Origin: JBCFAY01 sp038562375
Lineage (GTDB): Bacteria > Bacillota > Clostridia > Christensenellales > CAG-138
DNA length: 64,000 nucleotides
Reading direction: 5' to 3'
Assembly (NCBI GenBank): GCA_038562375.1
Contig: JBCFAY010000015.1
Location: forward strand, 17,872 to 81,871
Below are positions 18,073 through 25,476 of the stretch, in pieces; positions within the stretch are counted from its first letter, which is position 1, and every line of letters begins with the position of its first letter. The position numbers and the translations under genes are program-made. The notes under the pieces are model-generated. The model was not told the DNA's origin, made no database searches, and saw only the letters and a list, made by a program, of their open reading frames with translations.

Positions 18073-18900
18073 TCAGCCGCCCAGGGAGTAGGTTTTCATC
18101 AGGCTCTCGAGCGTACCGTCGTCCTCGCATTGGTCGAGGAAGAGATCGAAGAGCCCGGCGAGCGCGGGTGCGTCGGTGCCGCACATCAAAGCGTATTCGA
18201 GCGTGCCGAACTCCTCCGAACGCACCGTAAACGAAGAATCGAGATAGCGGCTCACATAGGCTCCGGGCATCAGCGCCGCGTCGATCTGCCCGGAGACGAG
18301 CGCATAGAGCATGTCGGGATAGGACGCAAATTGTATTTGCTCGCCCACATAGGCGGGTTCCGATTTCAGCCGGCTCGAAAGCCTTGAGGAGAGCGGCGAA
18401 ACCTGCAGCGTGCCGACGCGCGCCTGCGAGAGAGGGAGGCTTTCCTTTCCGGCGACGCAGAGGAAGCGGCATGCGTCCTCATAATAAGCGCGGGAGTACA
18501 CATAGGAGGAAGAAAAGTCCTTTGGCGCGAGCGCGAGCACGACGTCTGCGTCGCCGTTGTCGATGTGCGCGCCCAGGGTGCGGGCGTCCACCGTCACAAA
18601 TTCCACCGCGGAGGAAGCGGGCGCGTCGGGCAGAAGATATTGTGCGAACCGCGTCGCAAGGTCGATTTCAAAGCCCTGACCATCCTGCGCAAATCCCGGC
18701 ATATCCGTGCGCACGCCCACGCGCAGCACGCCGCGCTCCTTGATGATGGATAGTTCGGGGGTGTTGCGAAGCTGCTGCGACGGCAGCGAAACAAGCACGA
18801 TCACGAGCGCCGCGACGAACACTCCGGCAAAAAGCAAAACGCGGCGGTTCGCCTTTAATACAAAACGCCCTGGTCTCCATTTCATGCGATTCCGTTTCAT
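18073..18900 (-). CDS. Membrane-anchored amino-acid-type solute-binding protein (SBP_bac_3), orphan
   Basis: 275 residues. A basic N-terminus and one membrane segment (VLLFAGVFVAALVIVLVSL) are followed by a periplasmic-binding-protein family 3 fold: IIKERGVLRVGVRTDMPGFAQDGQGFEIDLA and a two-lobe domain ending in ESLMKTYSLGG. There is no lipobox, and no permease or ATPase is adjacent, so it may be a sensor or use a transporter encoded elsewhere. Start ATG 18900 has no Shine-Dalgarno and lies six bases after a TACAAT box; ATG 18885 is the alternative. lplA follows after 38 bases. Confidence 0.8.
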   Translation of the reverse strand: MKRNRMKWRPGRFVLKANRRVLLFAGVFVAALVIVLVSLPSQQLRNTPELSIIKERGVLRVGVRTDMPGFAQDGQGFEIDLATRFAQYLLPDAPASSAVEFVTVDARTLGAHIDNGDADVVLALAPKDFSSSYVYSRAYYEDACRFLCVAGKESLPLSQARVGTLQVSPLSSRLSSRLKSEPAYVGEQIQFASYPDMLYALVSGQIDAALMPGAYVSRYLDSSFTVRSEEFGTLEYALMCGTDAPALAGLFDLFLDQCEDDGTLESLMKTYSLGG

Positions 18901-18906
18901 ATGAAT

Positions 18907-18935
18907 ATTGTATCATGTGCGATAGTCTAGGGCAA
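18907..18935 (-). promoter_or_regulatory. Promoter for the orphan binding protein, implying a leaderless message
   Basis: TTGCCC (18935-18930), 17 bp, TACAAT (18912-18907). The expected +1 is at 18900, the first base of ATG. It diverges from the mscS promoter. Confidence 0.6.
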
Positions 18936-18955
18936 GATTACCGAAGCATCCGCGC

Positions 18956-18983
18956 TTGCCAATCGGGCGCGCCGTGTTATAAT
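18956..18983 (+). promoter_or_regulatory. Promoter of the mscS-lepB operon
   Basis: TTGCCA (18956-18961), 16 bp, perfect TATAAT (18978-18983). Predicted +1 near 18990, directly before the GGAGGG ribosome site at 18991-18996. Confidence 0.65.
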
Positions 18984-19005
18984 GAAAGTCGGAGGGCGAA
19001 GGCCT

Positions 19006-19866
19006 GTGATTTTGGATATCGTTACCAAACTCGAGAGCGCGATCGGCGATCCGTGGGGCGGGTATATCGTTAAAGCGGTGGAGCTGATACTGATCGTACT
19101 CGTCGGGCGAATAGCCGAAAAGCTGTTCGCGCGCGCCGTCGGGGCGGTGATCGCCTTCCGCGTCAAAGGGGCTTCGCCGGAGCGGGTCAAGCGATTGAGG
19201 ACGGCGTCCACGCTGATCACGAGCATCGCGAAGTATGTGATCTACTTTCTCGTGCTTGCGGCGGGATTGGGGACGCTGGGCCTGTCCAACGCGATGAACT
19301 CAATGCTCGCGTCGGTCGGGATCGGCGGGCTCGCGCTCGGCATCGGGGCGCAGAGCCTTATAAACGACGTGGTCACGGGCTTTTTTTTGCTTTTTGAGGA
19401 TCAGCTCAGCGTCGGCGACTATATCGAAGCGGGCGGAGTGGAGGGCGTGGTCGAGTCGATCGCGCTGCGGACGACCAGCATCCGCGGGTTTCGCGGCGAG
19501 CTCATCGTGGTTCCCAACGGCAAGATCGCGACGATGACGAACTATTCGCGCGGCGACTACGTCGTGTATGTGGATACCGAGATCTCGCTCGAGGCGGACG
19601 CCGAGCGCGCGATCAAGGCGCTTTCCGAGGAAGCCGAGGCGTTTTCAAAGGACAATCCGCTCTTTACCGGGCCGGTCAAGGTCCTCGGCATTGCCGAGAT
19701 GAAGGATCTGCGCGTTACGATCCGCACGATGGCCACGACCAAGGCGCTCAGGCAGTGGGAGGTCGTGCGCGCGCTCAACGCGGCGTTTAAGCGGCGGCTC
19801 GAGCAGGAGAATATCGGGAGCCCGTATCCGAAGGTCACCCTGGTGCATTCGGACGGAGGTGCGTAA
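19006..19866 (+). CDS. Small-conductance mechanosensitive channel (MscS family)
   Basis: 286 residues. Three N-terminal membrane helices end in a pore helix with VGIGGLALGIGAQSLINDVVTGFFLLFEDQ, followed by the beta domain QLSVGDYIEAGGVEGVVESIALRTTSIRGFRGELIVVPNGKI and a C-terminal alpha/beta domain. It relieves osmotic downshock by letting solutes out. I chose GTG 19006, nine bases after GGAGGG; ATG 18982 overlaps the -10 box and cannot be in the message. First gene of a four-gene run with DUF951 and two signal-peptidase genes. Confidence 0.92.
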   Translation: MILDIVTKLESAIGDPWGGYIVKAVELILIVLVGRIAEKLFARAVGAVIAFRVKGASPERVKRLRTASTLITSIAKYVIYFLVLAAGLGTLGLSNAMNSMLASVGIGGLALGIGAQSLINDVVTGFFLLFEDQLSVGDYIEAGGVEGVVESIALRTTSIRGFRGELIVVPNGKIATMTNYSRGDYVVYVDTEISLEADAERAIKALSEEAEAFSKDNPLFTGPVKVLGIAEMKDLRVTIRTMATTKALRQWEVVRALNAAFKRRLEQENIGSPYPKVTLVHSDGGA

Positions 19867-20076
19867 ATGTTGCAGGGATTTGAACTCAACGACCGCGTGC
19901 AGATGCGCAAGCCGCACGCGTGCGGCGCGAACGAATGGCAGATCATCCGCGTGGGCGCGGATATCAAGATCAAGTGCATTTCGTGCGGGCGCATCGTGAT
20001 GCTCGAGCGCGCGGAATTCGTCAAGCGCGCGAAAAAGAATCTATCGGATAAGGAACGGATGCATGAAGAAAACTGA
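19867..20076 (+). CDS. DUF951 family small protein
   Basis: 69 residues, starting directly after the mscS stop with GGAGGTG upstream. LNDRVQMRKPHACGANEWQIIRVGADIKIKCISCGRIVMLER is the hallmark of DUF951, a short Firmicutes protein with a beta-barrel-like fold and cysteines that could bind metal or nucleic acid. It is often found next to mscS or replication genes. Function is unknown. Its end overlaps the lepB start by 14 bases. Confidence 0.88.
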   Translation: MLQGFELNDRVQMRKPHACGANEWQIIRVGADIKIKCISCGRIVMLERAEFVKRAKKNLSDKERMHEEN

Positions 20077-20668
20077 AGGGCTGACGCGCGCGCAGAAGAG
20101 GGATCTTCGTGCGCTTTCCGAACAAATCCACCAGAATGAACCCGCGTACAAGCGCGCCTCCAACATCAGCTTCGCGATCTATCTGGTCGCGATGGTCATT
20201 GCGGTATTCGCTTTCCGCGCGTTCCTCTGCGAGCCCATACGCGTGGACGGCGATTCGATGATCTCTACGCTCGAGAACAACGAGCTCATGCTCGTGGAGA
20301 AGTTCAGCCAGTGGACGGGGCTTCCCCGGCGCGGCGAGATCGTGATCTGCTATTATCCCGGCTATACCATAAGCTGCGTCAAGCGCGTGATCGGCCTTCC
20401 GGGCGACACGGTAGAGGTGACCGGCGGGGTGACCTATGTCAACGGCATCGCGCTGCACGAGGACTACCTATACGAGCCGATGTGGTTCGATTCGCCCAAA
20501 GTCACGGTGCCCGAGGGAACCGTTTTCGTCATGGGCGACAACCGCAACTGGTCCGAGGACAGCAGGGATCTGCTCAACGTGGGCTGCATCCCGCTCGAAA
20601 AGGTCATCGGGCACGTGTTCGCGGTGATGTGGCCGGTCTCGGGCATCCGCTCGATCGGGATCGGGTAA
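20063..20668 (+). CDS. lepB: Signal peptidase I
   Basis: 201 residues. It cuts signal peptides from exported proteins at the outer face of the membrane. One N-terminal membrane segment (ISFAIYLVAMVIAVFAFRAFL) precedes VDGDSM with the catalytic Ser at about residue 65, and CVKRVIGLPGD with the general-base Lys at about 107; VMGDNRNWSEDSR is box E. It overlaps DUF951 by 14 bases and is followed five bases later by a degenerate paralogue. Confidence 0.95.
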   Translation: MKKTEGLTRAQKRDLRALSEQIHQNEPAYKRASNISFAIYLVAMVIAVFAFRAFLCEPIRVDGDSMISTLENNELMLVEKFSQWTGLPRRGEIVICYYPGYTISCVKRVIGLPGDTVEVTGGVTYVNGIALHEDYLYEPMWFDSPKVTVPEGTVFVMGDNRNWSEDSRDLLNVGCIPLEKVIGHVFAVMWPVSGIRSIGIG

Positions 20669-20673
20669 CGGGC

Positions 20674-21195
20674 ATGGAACGGCGCACGGACGAGCGGCGG
20701 AACAAAAGGGCGAAAAGGGCGCACGCGCTGATTTCACTCGGGTTTGTCGCGGCGCTGTGCGCGATCGTATTTACGGTATGGTTTTCGGGCGTACAGGCGC
20801 AGGGCGGCGCGATGGCCCCGGTGATCCAAAACGGGGACGTGCTGCTCGTAGACCGTTTGGCCCACTATGTCTGGGGCACGGACCGGGGCGAGCTTGTCGC
20901 CTTGGACTTGGAGGGCGGCGCGATCGAGATCCGGCGCGTCGTCGCGCTCGGCGGCGAGCGGGTGAATATCTTCGAAGGCAGGGTGTATATCGACGGGATA
21001 TTCCTGGACGAAGGCAAGTACGCTTCGGGCGTCCTCGGGGATCGCGAGGAGTTTACGGTGCCCAAAGGCAGCGTGTTCGTGCTTCCCGACGTTCGCGGCG
21101 AGCAAAGCGGCGAGGTCGTTCCCGTACAATCGCTTGCAGGCCGCGTATTCGCGCGCGTATCGCCCTTTGGCGCGGCGGCGCTGTTCGCGGCCTGA
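20674..21195 (+). CDS. Catalytically inactive signal-peptidase-I-like protein
   Basis: 173 residues with the same layout as its neighbour LepB: one N-terminal membrane segment (ALISLGFVAALCAIVFTVWF) and the S26 beta core. At the GDSM position it reads GGAM (Ala at residue 46 in place of Ser). At KRVIGLPGD it reads RRVVALGGE (Arg at 87 in place of Lys). Box E (GDNRN..SDSR) is reduced to LPDVRGEQSGE. Both catalytic residues are therefore gone while the fold-defining residues remain. S. aureus SpsA, beside active SpsB, is a known parallel. ATG 20674 has only a weak ribosome site, so coupling to lepB is likely. Confidence 0.85.
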   Translation: MERRTDERRNKRAKRAHALISLGFVAALCAIVFTVWFSGVQAQGGAMAPVIQNGDVLLVDRLAHYVWGTDRGELVALDLEGGAIEIRRVVALGGERVNIFEGRVYIDGIFLDEGKYASGVLGDREEFTVPKGSVFVLPDVRGEQSGEVVPVQSLAGRVFARVSPFGAAALFAA

Positions 21196-21241
21196 AGAAT
21201 GGCATAAGTAGCGCGCCCGGCGCACGATAATATCGATGGCA

Positions 21242-21280
21242 AAACCCGGCGAATTTAAATCAGCCGGGTTTATTATTTAT
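21242..21280 (+). terminator. Terminator of the mscS-lepB operon
   Basis: AAACCCGGC pairs with GCCGGGTTT across a 12-nt loop, followed by ATTATTTATT. Confidence 0.75.
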
Positions 21281-21508
21281 TGGATAGAAAGAACACTCAA
21301 ACAATCCTTTTGAGAGCCTGCATCCGTTCGACCTTTGGGTTCGGAACTGAAGGCCCGGGGCTTTATTCGCAAGCGGCGACCTGCGCGGCGCTTGCGCTAA
21401 GCCTTGCTTGCAAGGCTTTCTTCTCAGAAATCGCCGGCCGTACCGAAGGTACAGGCGATTTCTGTAAAAACTCACGGGAACGGCACCGCCGTTTCCGTGA
21501 CACAGTAG

Positions 21509-21536
21509 AGCCCGGCGAATTCTTATCCGCCGGGCT
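21509..21536 (-). terminator. Hairpin downstream of the pilT-like operon
   Basis: AGCCCGGCG pairs with CGCCGGGCT across a 10-nt loop. No clear T-run follows, so the terminator role is tentative. Confidence 0.4.
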
Positions 21537-21619
21537 CTGCTGCCTGCGTCGCCGGTGAAAGGGGAGTCACCGAGGGCTTTCCATAGGGGAGGAAAGGGAA
21601 ATTTCCCGCCTGCTTCGGG

Positions 21620-22687
21620 TTATTTCCCGGATAGCTTCTTCTTCATCGCGTCCGGATCCATGCTGTAGATCACGGCGTTTTCCTTGCTGATGCGCCCGGC
21701 CAGATATAGCTGATAGATGCTCGCGTCCATCGTGACCATCGAGCAGTCCGGGTTCGCGTGGATCACGTTGCTGATCTGGTGCACCTTGCCTTCACGGATC
21801 AGGTTGCGGATCGCGCTGTTGACGCCCATGATCTCGAATGCGGGGATCGCGCCGCCGTCGAGCGTCGGGATCAACTGCTGGGAGACGACGGCCTGCAGCA
21901 CCATCGAGAGCTGTACGCGCACCTGCTGCTGCCTCGCGGCCGGGAAGACGTCGATAATGCGGTCGATGGTGTTGGCCGCGCCCACCGTGTGGAGCGTTGA
22001 AAGCACGTATTGCCCGGTTTCCGCGGCGGTCATCGCGATGCTGATGGTCTCGAAATCGCGCATCTCGCCGACGAGTATCACGTTGGGCGACTGGCGTAAC
22101 GCGAAGCGCAGCGCGATGCCGAAGTCCGCCGTGTCGTGGTTTACCTCGCGCTGACTCACGATGGATTTGTCGTTGCGGTACAGGTATTCGATCGGATCTT
22201 CGATCGTGATCACATGGTAGGGGAGGTTGCGGTTGATCTTGTCGACGATGCAGCTGAGCGTCGTCGATTTGCCGCTGCCCGCCGGGCCGGTGATGAGCAC
22301 CAACCCCTTCTTGATCGTATACAGGTCGATGACGGCGGGCGGGATGTTCAGTTTCCCGGGGTCGGGAAGCTCGAAGCACACCACGCGGATGACCGCCGAA
22401 ACCGTGCCGCGCTGGCGAAAGACACTCGCGCGGAATCTGCCGACGCTGTTGAGCGAGAAGGAGAAATCGTCGTCGCCCGTTTCGAGGAAATGGTCGGCGC
22501 GGCGGTTGGAGGCAAGCTCGTAGAGCTTGCGGATGATTGCTTCGGTATCCGAGGGCAGGAGCAAGCCGCCGCTTTGAGGGATCAGCGATCCCGCGCACTT
22601 GAACGCGACCGGAAACCCCGGGCAGATCAGCACGTCCGAAACGTTTTGTTTTACTGCTTCTGCGAGCACTTTGATAATGTCCATCAT
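21620..22687 (-). CDS. PilT-like type IV pilus / secretion motor ATPase
   Basis: 355 residues. The N-terminal PAS-like lobe (DIIKVLAEAVKQNVSDVLICPGFPV...) precedes the RecA-like motor with Walker A GPAGSGKSTT, the Asp box TIEDPIEY, Walker B NVILVGEMRDFETI and the His box LHTVGAANTIDRIIDVFP. AIRNLIREGKVHQI near the end is PilT-specific. In other systems PilT retracts pili. Here no extension ATPase (PilB/GspE) is nearby. ATG 22687 overlaps the upstream stop as ATGA. Last gene of the operon. Confidence 0.9.
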   Translation of the reverse strand: MMDIIKVLAEAVKQNVSDVLICPGFPVAFKCAGSLIPQSGGLLLPSDTEAIIRKLYELASNRRADHFLETGDDDFSFSLNSVGRFRASVFRQRGTVSAVIRVVCFELPDPGKLNIPPAVIDLYTIKKGLVLITGPAGSGKSTTLSCIVDKINRNLPYHVITIEDPIEYLYRNDKSIVSQREVNHDTADFGIALRFALRQSPNVILVGEMRDFETISIAMTAAETGQYVLSTLHTVGAANTIDRIIDVFPAARQQQVRVQLSMVLQAVVSQQLIPTLDGGAIPAFEIMGVNSAIRNLIREGKVHQISNVIHANPDCSMVTMDASIYQLYLAGRISKENAVIYSMDPDAMKKKLSGK

Positions 22688-23154
22688 CCAACCCCGTCCC
22701 AGATGTTCAGTCTTTCCTGGCCGTATTCCGGCTCGTTGATCATGATGCTCGAGTAATCGGTGATCTCGTAGCGCGCGCCGCTTTTTGGCGACAGCTCGAC
22801 CGTTACGTTGAGCGCCTGGTATTTGCCGAAGGGGAACGCCATGTTGATCTTCGCGCCGTCCGCGCTCTCCTGCACGGAGCCGGCGAGCGGCGCAAGCGAC
22901 TTTGCAAGCTCCGCGGCGTCGATTTCGGGCATCGCGAATAGCTTTTCGTCGAGCTTCATCAGCGCCCTCTGCGCGCGCGCATCCGCCGCGTAATAATCGG
23001 TCACGCTCTGCGCGGTCTGCGCACAGAGCTTTAAATCCGCATTGGCGGTAGAGAACGCAAGCGCGCCGAAGCTTGTCAGGCAGAGCACGACAAACACCAG
23101 TATCGCAGAAGGCGTTCCGATCGCCATCGTGCCACGGTTGCTCTTTCGGCTCAT
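22684..23154 (-). CDS. Small one-TM pilus-operon protein, function unknown
   Basis: 156 residues. A basic start (MSRKSNRGTMAIGTPS) leads into a membrane helix (AILVFVVLCLTSFGALAF) and an outside domain of ~115 residues. Size and topology are pilin-like, but the usual G|FxxxE cleavage motif is missing (RGTMAIGT has no Glu). GGAGG lies seven bases before ATG 23154, which overlaps the previous stop by four bases. Probably a minor subunit or assembly factor; I recognise no family. Confidence 0.7.
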   Translation of the reverse strand: MSRKSNRGTMAIGTPSAILVFVVLCLTSFGALAFSTANADLKLCAQTAQSVTDYYAADARAQRALMKLDEKLFAMPEIDAAELAKSLAPLAGSVQESADGAKINMAFPFGKYQALNVTVELSPKSGARYEITDYSSIMINEPEYGQERLNIWDGVG

Positions 23155-23591
23155 GCGGCTGCCTCCTTGGGCACATAGTTGACGACCGACAGCGTATAGC
23201 TGCATCCGCCGTCCCTAAGGGCGCGGAGCGTGGCGTTTTCGATCCGGCCGGCCGGGCCTTCCTCATAGCTGAGGGACAGTTCCAGCATGTATTCGCCCTG
23301 TTCCTCGGGTTCGCCCAGTACGTTGACCCGGACTGCGAAGCCGTCCCCGGCGCTCTGCGCCTCCGGATAAGCAGAGAGGAACGCCGCTTTGGCGTCGCTT
23401 CCGGCACGGATGAGTTCCGCCGTGCTCTGCAGGAGCAGCATCGATTCGTTCAGAACGATGCTCTGCTGCGAGCGCTGGTGCGCTTTGGTAAAGAGCATGA
23501 GAACCACCGTGCTCGAGAGCGCGAATAGCATAACGACGATGATCATCTCGATGAGGAATGCGTTGGCGCGCCCGCGTACCACCCTTTTCAT
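23151..23591 (-). CDS. Prepilin-like minor subunit
   Basis: 146 residues. KRVVRGRANAFLIEMIIVVMLFALSS resembles a prepilin leader: short basic stretch, then AFLIE with Glu at +5 if cleavage follows Asn. That would replace the usual Gly at -1. The rest is a small globular domain with a C-terminal beta stretch (CSYTLSVVNYVP). It is the most pilin-like of the four small proteins and overlaps both neighbours by four bases. Confidence 0.7.
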   Translation of the reverse strand: MKRVVRGRANAFLIEMIIVVMLFALSSTVVLMLFTKAHQRSQQSIVLNESMLLLQSTAELIRAGSDAKAAFLSAYPEAQSAGDGFAVRVNVLGEPEEQGEYMLELSLSYEEGPAGRIENATLRALRDGGCSYTLSVVNYVPKEAAA

Positions 23592-24082
23592 GATGCGCTC
23601 TCCACGGATCTGTGCGCGACGGTGAGCCTGCCGTTCGTCTGCCCGTCCGAGCAGGTCGCGTCGATCGTGATGCCCCGATCCGTCTGATCGAAGGAAAACG
23701 CCGACAGTGAGGCGATTCCAAGGCCCATCCCCGGGTTGAAGGCAATCTCTTTGGAGACGAACAGTTCCCTGAGCATGCCGTCGAAGTAATAGATATAAGT
23801 GCGGTATTCGCTGCCGTAGTACTCGTGCTTGAGCACGATCGCATCGACGCCGCCGATGTTCTCGACGAAGCAGCCTCCCTGCGCGTCCGCGCCGTGGAGC
23901 TTACCCGCCACATAGCTCAGCGACGCGCGCAGCTCGTAATTGGCCTGCATATCGGAGGAGATCGCCTTGTACACGCGCCCGCCGAAGAGCGCGAAAAAGA
24001 GCGCGAAAAGCGCGAATATGAGGAAGAGCGCGAGCACCGACGCGGTCTCAGAAAAAGCGTGTTCCCGAATACCGTTCTTCAT
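23588..24082 (-). CDS. One-TM pilus-operon protein (DUF4860-like)
   Basis: 164 residues. MKNGIREHAFSETASVLALFLIFALFALFFALFGG gives a short N-terminal stretch, a strong membrane helix, then an outside beta-rich domain (LRASLSYVAGKLHGADAQGG..., YYFDGMLRELFVSKE). The pattern, with the SYVAxKL phrase, recalls DUF4860 proteins of clostridial pilus-like operons. I give that name from memory and only tentatively. ATG 24082 overlaps the previous stop as ATGA. Confidence 0.65.
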   Translation of the reverse strand: MKNGIREHAFSETASVLALFLIFALFALFFALFGGRVYKAISSDMQANYELRASLSYVAGKLHGADAQGGCFVENIGGVDAIVLKHEYYGSEYRTYIYYFDGMLRELFVSKEIAFNPGMGLGIASLSAFSFDQTDRGITIDATCSDGQTNGRLTVAHRSVESAS

Positions 24083-24420
24083 TGCCGCCACCCCGTCTCG
24101 AAAACCTCGATGATCGGCATGATGTTCGAAGCAAACGCCTCGTAATGCACGATATATTCCCGTTCGTCGACGCTGAGCCCGTAGTGCTCCCTGAGATATG
24201 CAAGGGTGGGCGGGTAGATGCCCTCGATGGCGTAGCAGTTCACCGCCGCGCGAACGACCGATTGCTTCGCGATCTCGAGCCTTTCCTCCCGCGTGCCCGC
24301 GAGCACGTCGTTCGCCGCAAAGCACAGCGCTGCGATGACGATAAGCAGAAGCAGCGCGGAGATCGCGAGGGAACGCCACCAGGGCGGTTCGGGGGGGTTC
24401 CTTGTCAGCTGCGGCTTCAT
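24079..24420 (-). CDS. Small pseudopilin-like protein
   Basis: 113 residues. A Pro-rich cytoplasmic start (RNPPEPPWWRS) is followed by a membrane helix (LAISALLLLIVIAALCFAA) and a helix continuing into VVRAAVNCYAIEGIYPPTLAYLREHYGL. The AxNCYAIEGxYPPxLxYL phrase is the same kind of motif found after the helix in type II secretion pseudopilins. No leader-peptidase site is apparent. It starts four bases after pilC. Confidence 0.7.
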   Translation of the reverse strand: MKPQLTRNPPEPPWWRSLAISALLLLIVIAALCFAANDVLAGTREERLEIAKQSVVRAAVNCYAIEGIYPPTLAYLREHYGLSVDEREYIVHYEAFASNIMPIIEVFETGWRQ

Positions 24421-24424
24421 AGGC

Positions 24425-25468
24425 TTATCCTATCGACGTCATGATGCTAAGGAGAGGGAGCATGACGCTCAAGAGTATCGCGCCGATCACCGCGCACAAT
24501 ACCGCGACGAGCACCGGCTCGATCACGGCGATGGCCCCGCTGAGCGCATCGTCGATTTCCTCCGCATAGATGTCGGCGATTTTGCGGCTTACGGTATCGA
24601 GCGCGCCCGTGCGCTGACCGACGCTCAGCAGGTGTACGTACATCCCGGAAAACAGGCCGCTCAGCTCGATGGCCTCGATCAGGGAGCGGTGATCCGCGAG
24701 GGCCTCCCTGCAGACGGCGATCCGGCGCCGCACGGCGCTGTTGCCGACCGCGTCGGGGATAAGCTTTAGCGCGCCGTCGAGGTCGTAACCGCTCGAGAGC
24801 AGGAGCGAGAGCGCGAAGGCGAACCGTCCGGACGCGATTTTCTCGGAGAGCTTGCGGGTCGGCGGGAAGCGCTCGAGCAGCGAGGAGAGCAGCTCATAGC
24901 CGCGCTTGGAGCGCATCAGCATAAAAAGCGTAAACGTCACAACCGCGATGAGCACGGTAAAAGCGAGCGAGATATAGCCCGCGATCTGGCCGAACTGCAA
25001 AACGGCGGCCGCCTGTGAGGATGCCGCGCCGCCGAGGCCCGCGAACACCTCGGCAAAAATCGGCAGAACGACGATGGAGAGCACCGCGATCACGGCGATC
25101 ATCATGCAGGCGTGCAGGAGCGGATAGAATACCGCAACTTTGATCTGCTTGCGAAGGAACACTTCCTGTTCGTAATACTCCGCGAGCGAGCCCATAATGA
25201 CCTCGAGATGGCCGCCCTTCTCGCCGATTTCCACCATGCTGATCATATGGCGGGGAAAGGCGCCCGTTCTTTCGAGCGCCCTTGCGAGGCTTATACCGTT
25301 GCGTATGTCCTTGGATACATCGGCAAGCACTCCATCCTTTGAGTCCTCGGCGATAGATGCGATGCCGTCGGCCAGGAATACGCCCGCCTTGAGCAGCAGC
25401 TGGATCTGTGCGCACAGGAGCGCGAGCTGCTGCGCGGCATAGGAGCGCGCATTGCCTGCGGGTTGCAT
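24425..25468 (-). CDS. PilC/GspF-type inner-membrane platform protein
   Basis: 347 residues with the two T2SSF halves of the family: LCAQIQLLLKAGVFLADGIASIAED...MISMVEIGEKGGHLEVIMGSLAEYYEQ, then FAFALSLLLSSGYDLDGALKLI...LLSVGQRTGALDTVSRKIADIYAEEID. Three membrane segments are visible, including two long ones near residues 110 and 160 and one at the C-terminus. It anchors the motor ATPase and the pilin-like subunits. It lies eight bases after the transglutaminase gene and heads a chain of overlapping genes. Confidence 0.9.
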   Translation of the reverse strand: MQPAGNARSYAAQQLALLCAQIQLLLKAGVFLADGIASIAEDSKDGVLADVSKDIRNGISLARALERTGAFPRHMISMVEIGEKGGHLEVIMGSLAEYYEQEVFLRKQIKVAVFYPLLHACMMIAVIAVLSIVVLPIFAEVFAGLGGAASSQAAAVLQFGQIAGYISLAFTVLIAVVTFTLFMLMRSKRGYELLSSLLERFPPTRKLSEKIASGRFAFALSLLLSSGYDLDGALKLIPDAVGNSAVRRRIAVCREALADHRSLIEAIELSGLFSGMYVHLLSVGQRTGALDTVSRKIADIYAEEIDDALSGAIAVIEPVLVAVLCAVIGAILLSVMLPLLSIMTSIG

Positions 25469-25476
25469 GGGACCTC

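Larger units (their letters stand above)
21196..21619. other. 424-bp convergent gap packed with hairpins, no gene seen
   Basis: Besides the terminators at 21242 and 21509 there are perfect or near-perfect stems at 21399-21418 (AAGCCTTG/CAAGGCTT), 21425-21464 (CAGAAATCGCC with an inner GTACC/GGTAC) and 21473-21499 (12 bp, one G-T pair). I see no convincing coding frame or promoter. Confidence 0.6.

Noticed and set aside
18035..18472. N-terminal extension of LplA
   Set aside because: It would overlap the upstream binding-protein gene; TTG 18034 has a ribosome site and gives the family's normal start.
22688..23407. N-terminal extension of the PilT-like protein
   Set aside because: The extra residues are Arg/Ala-rich and overlap two real pilus-operon genes; the ATGA overlap start at 22687 fits.
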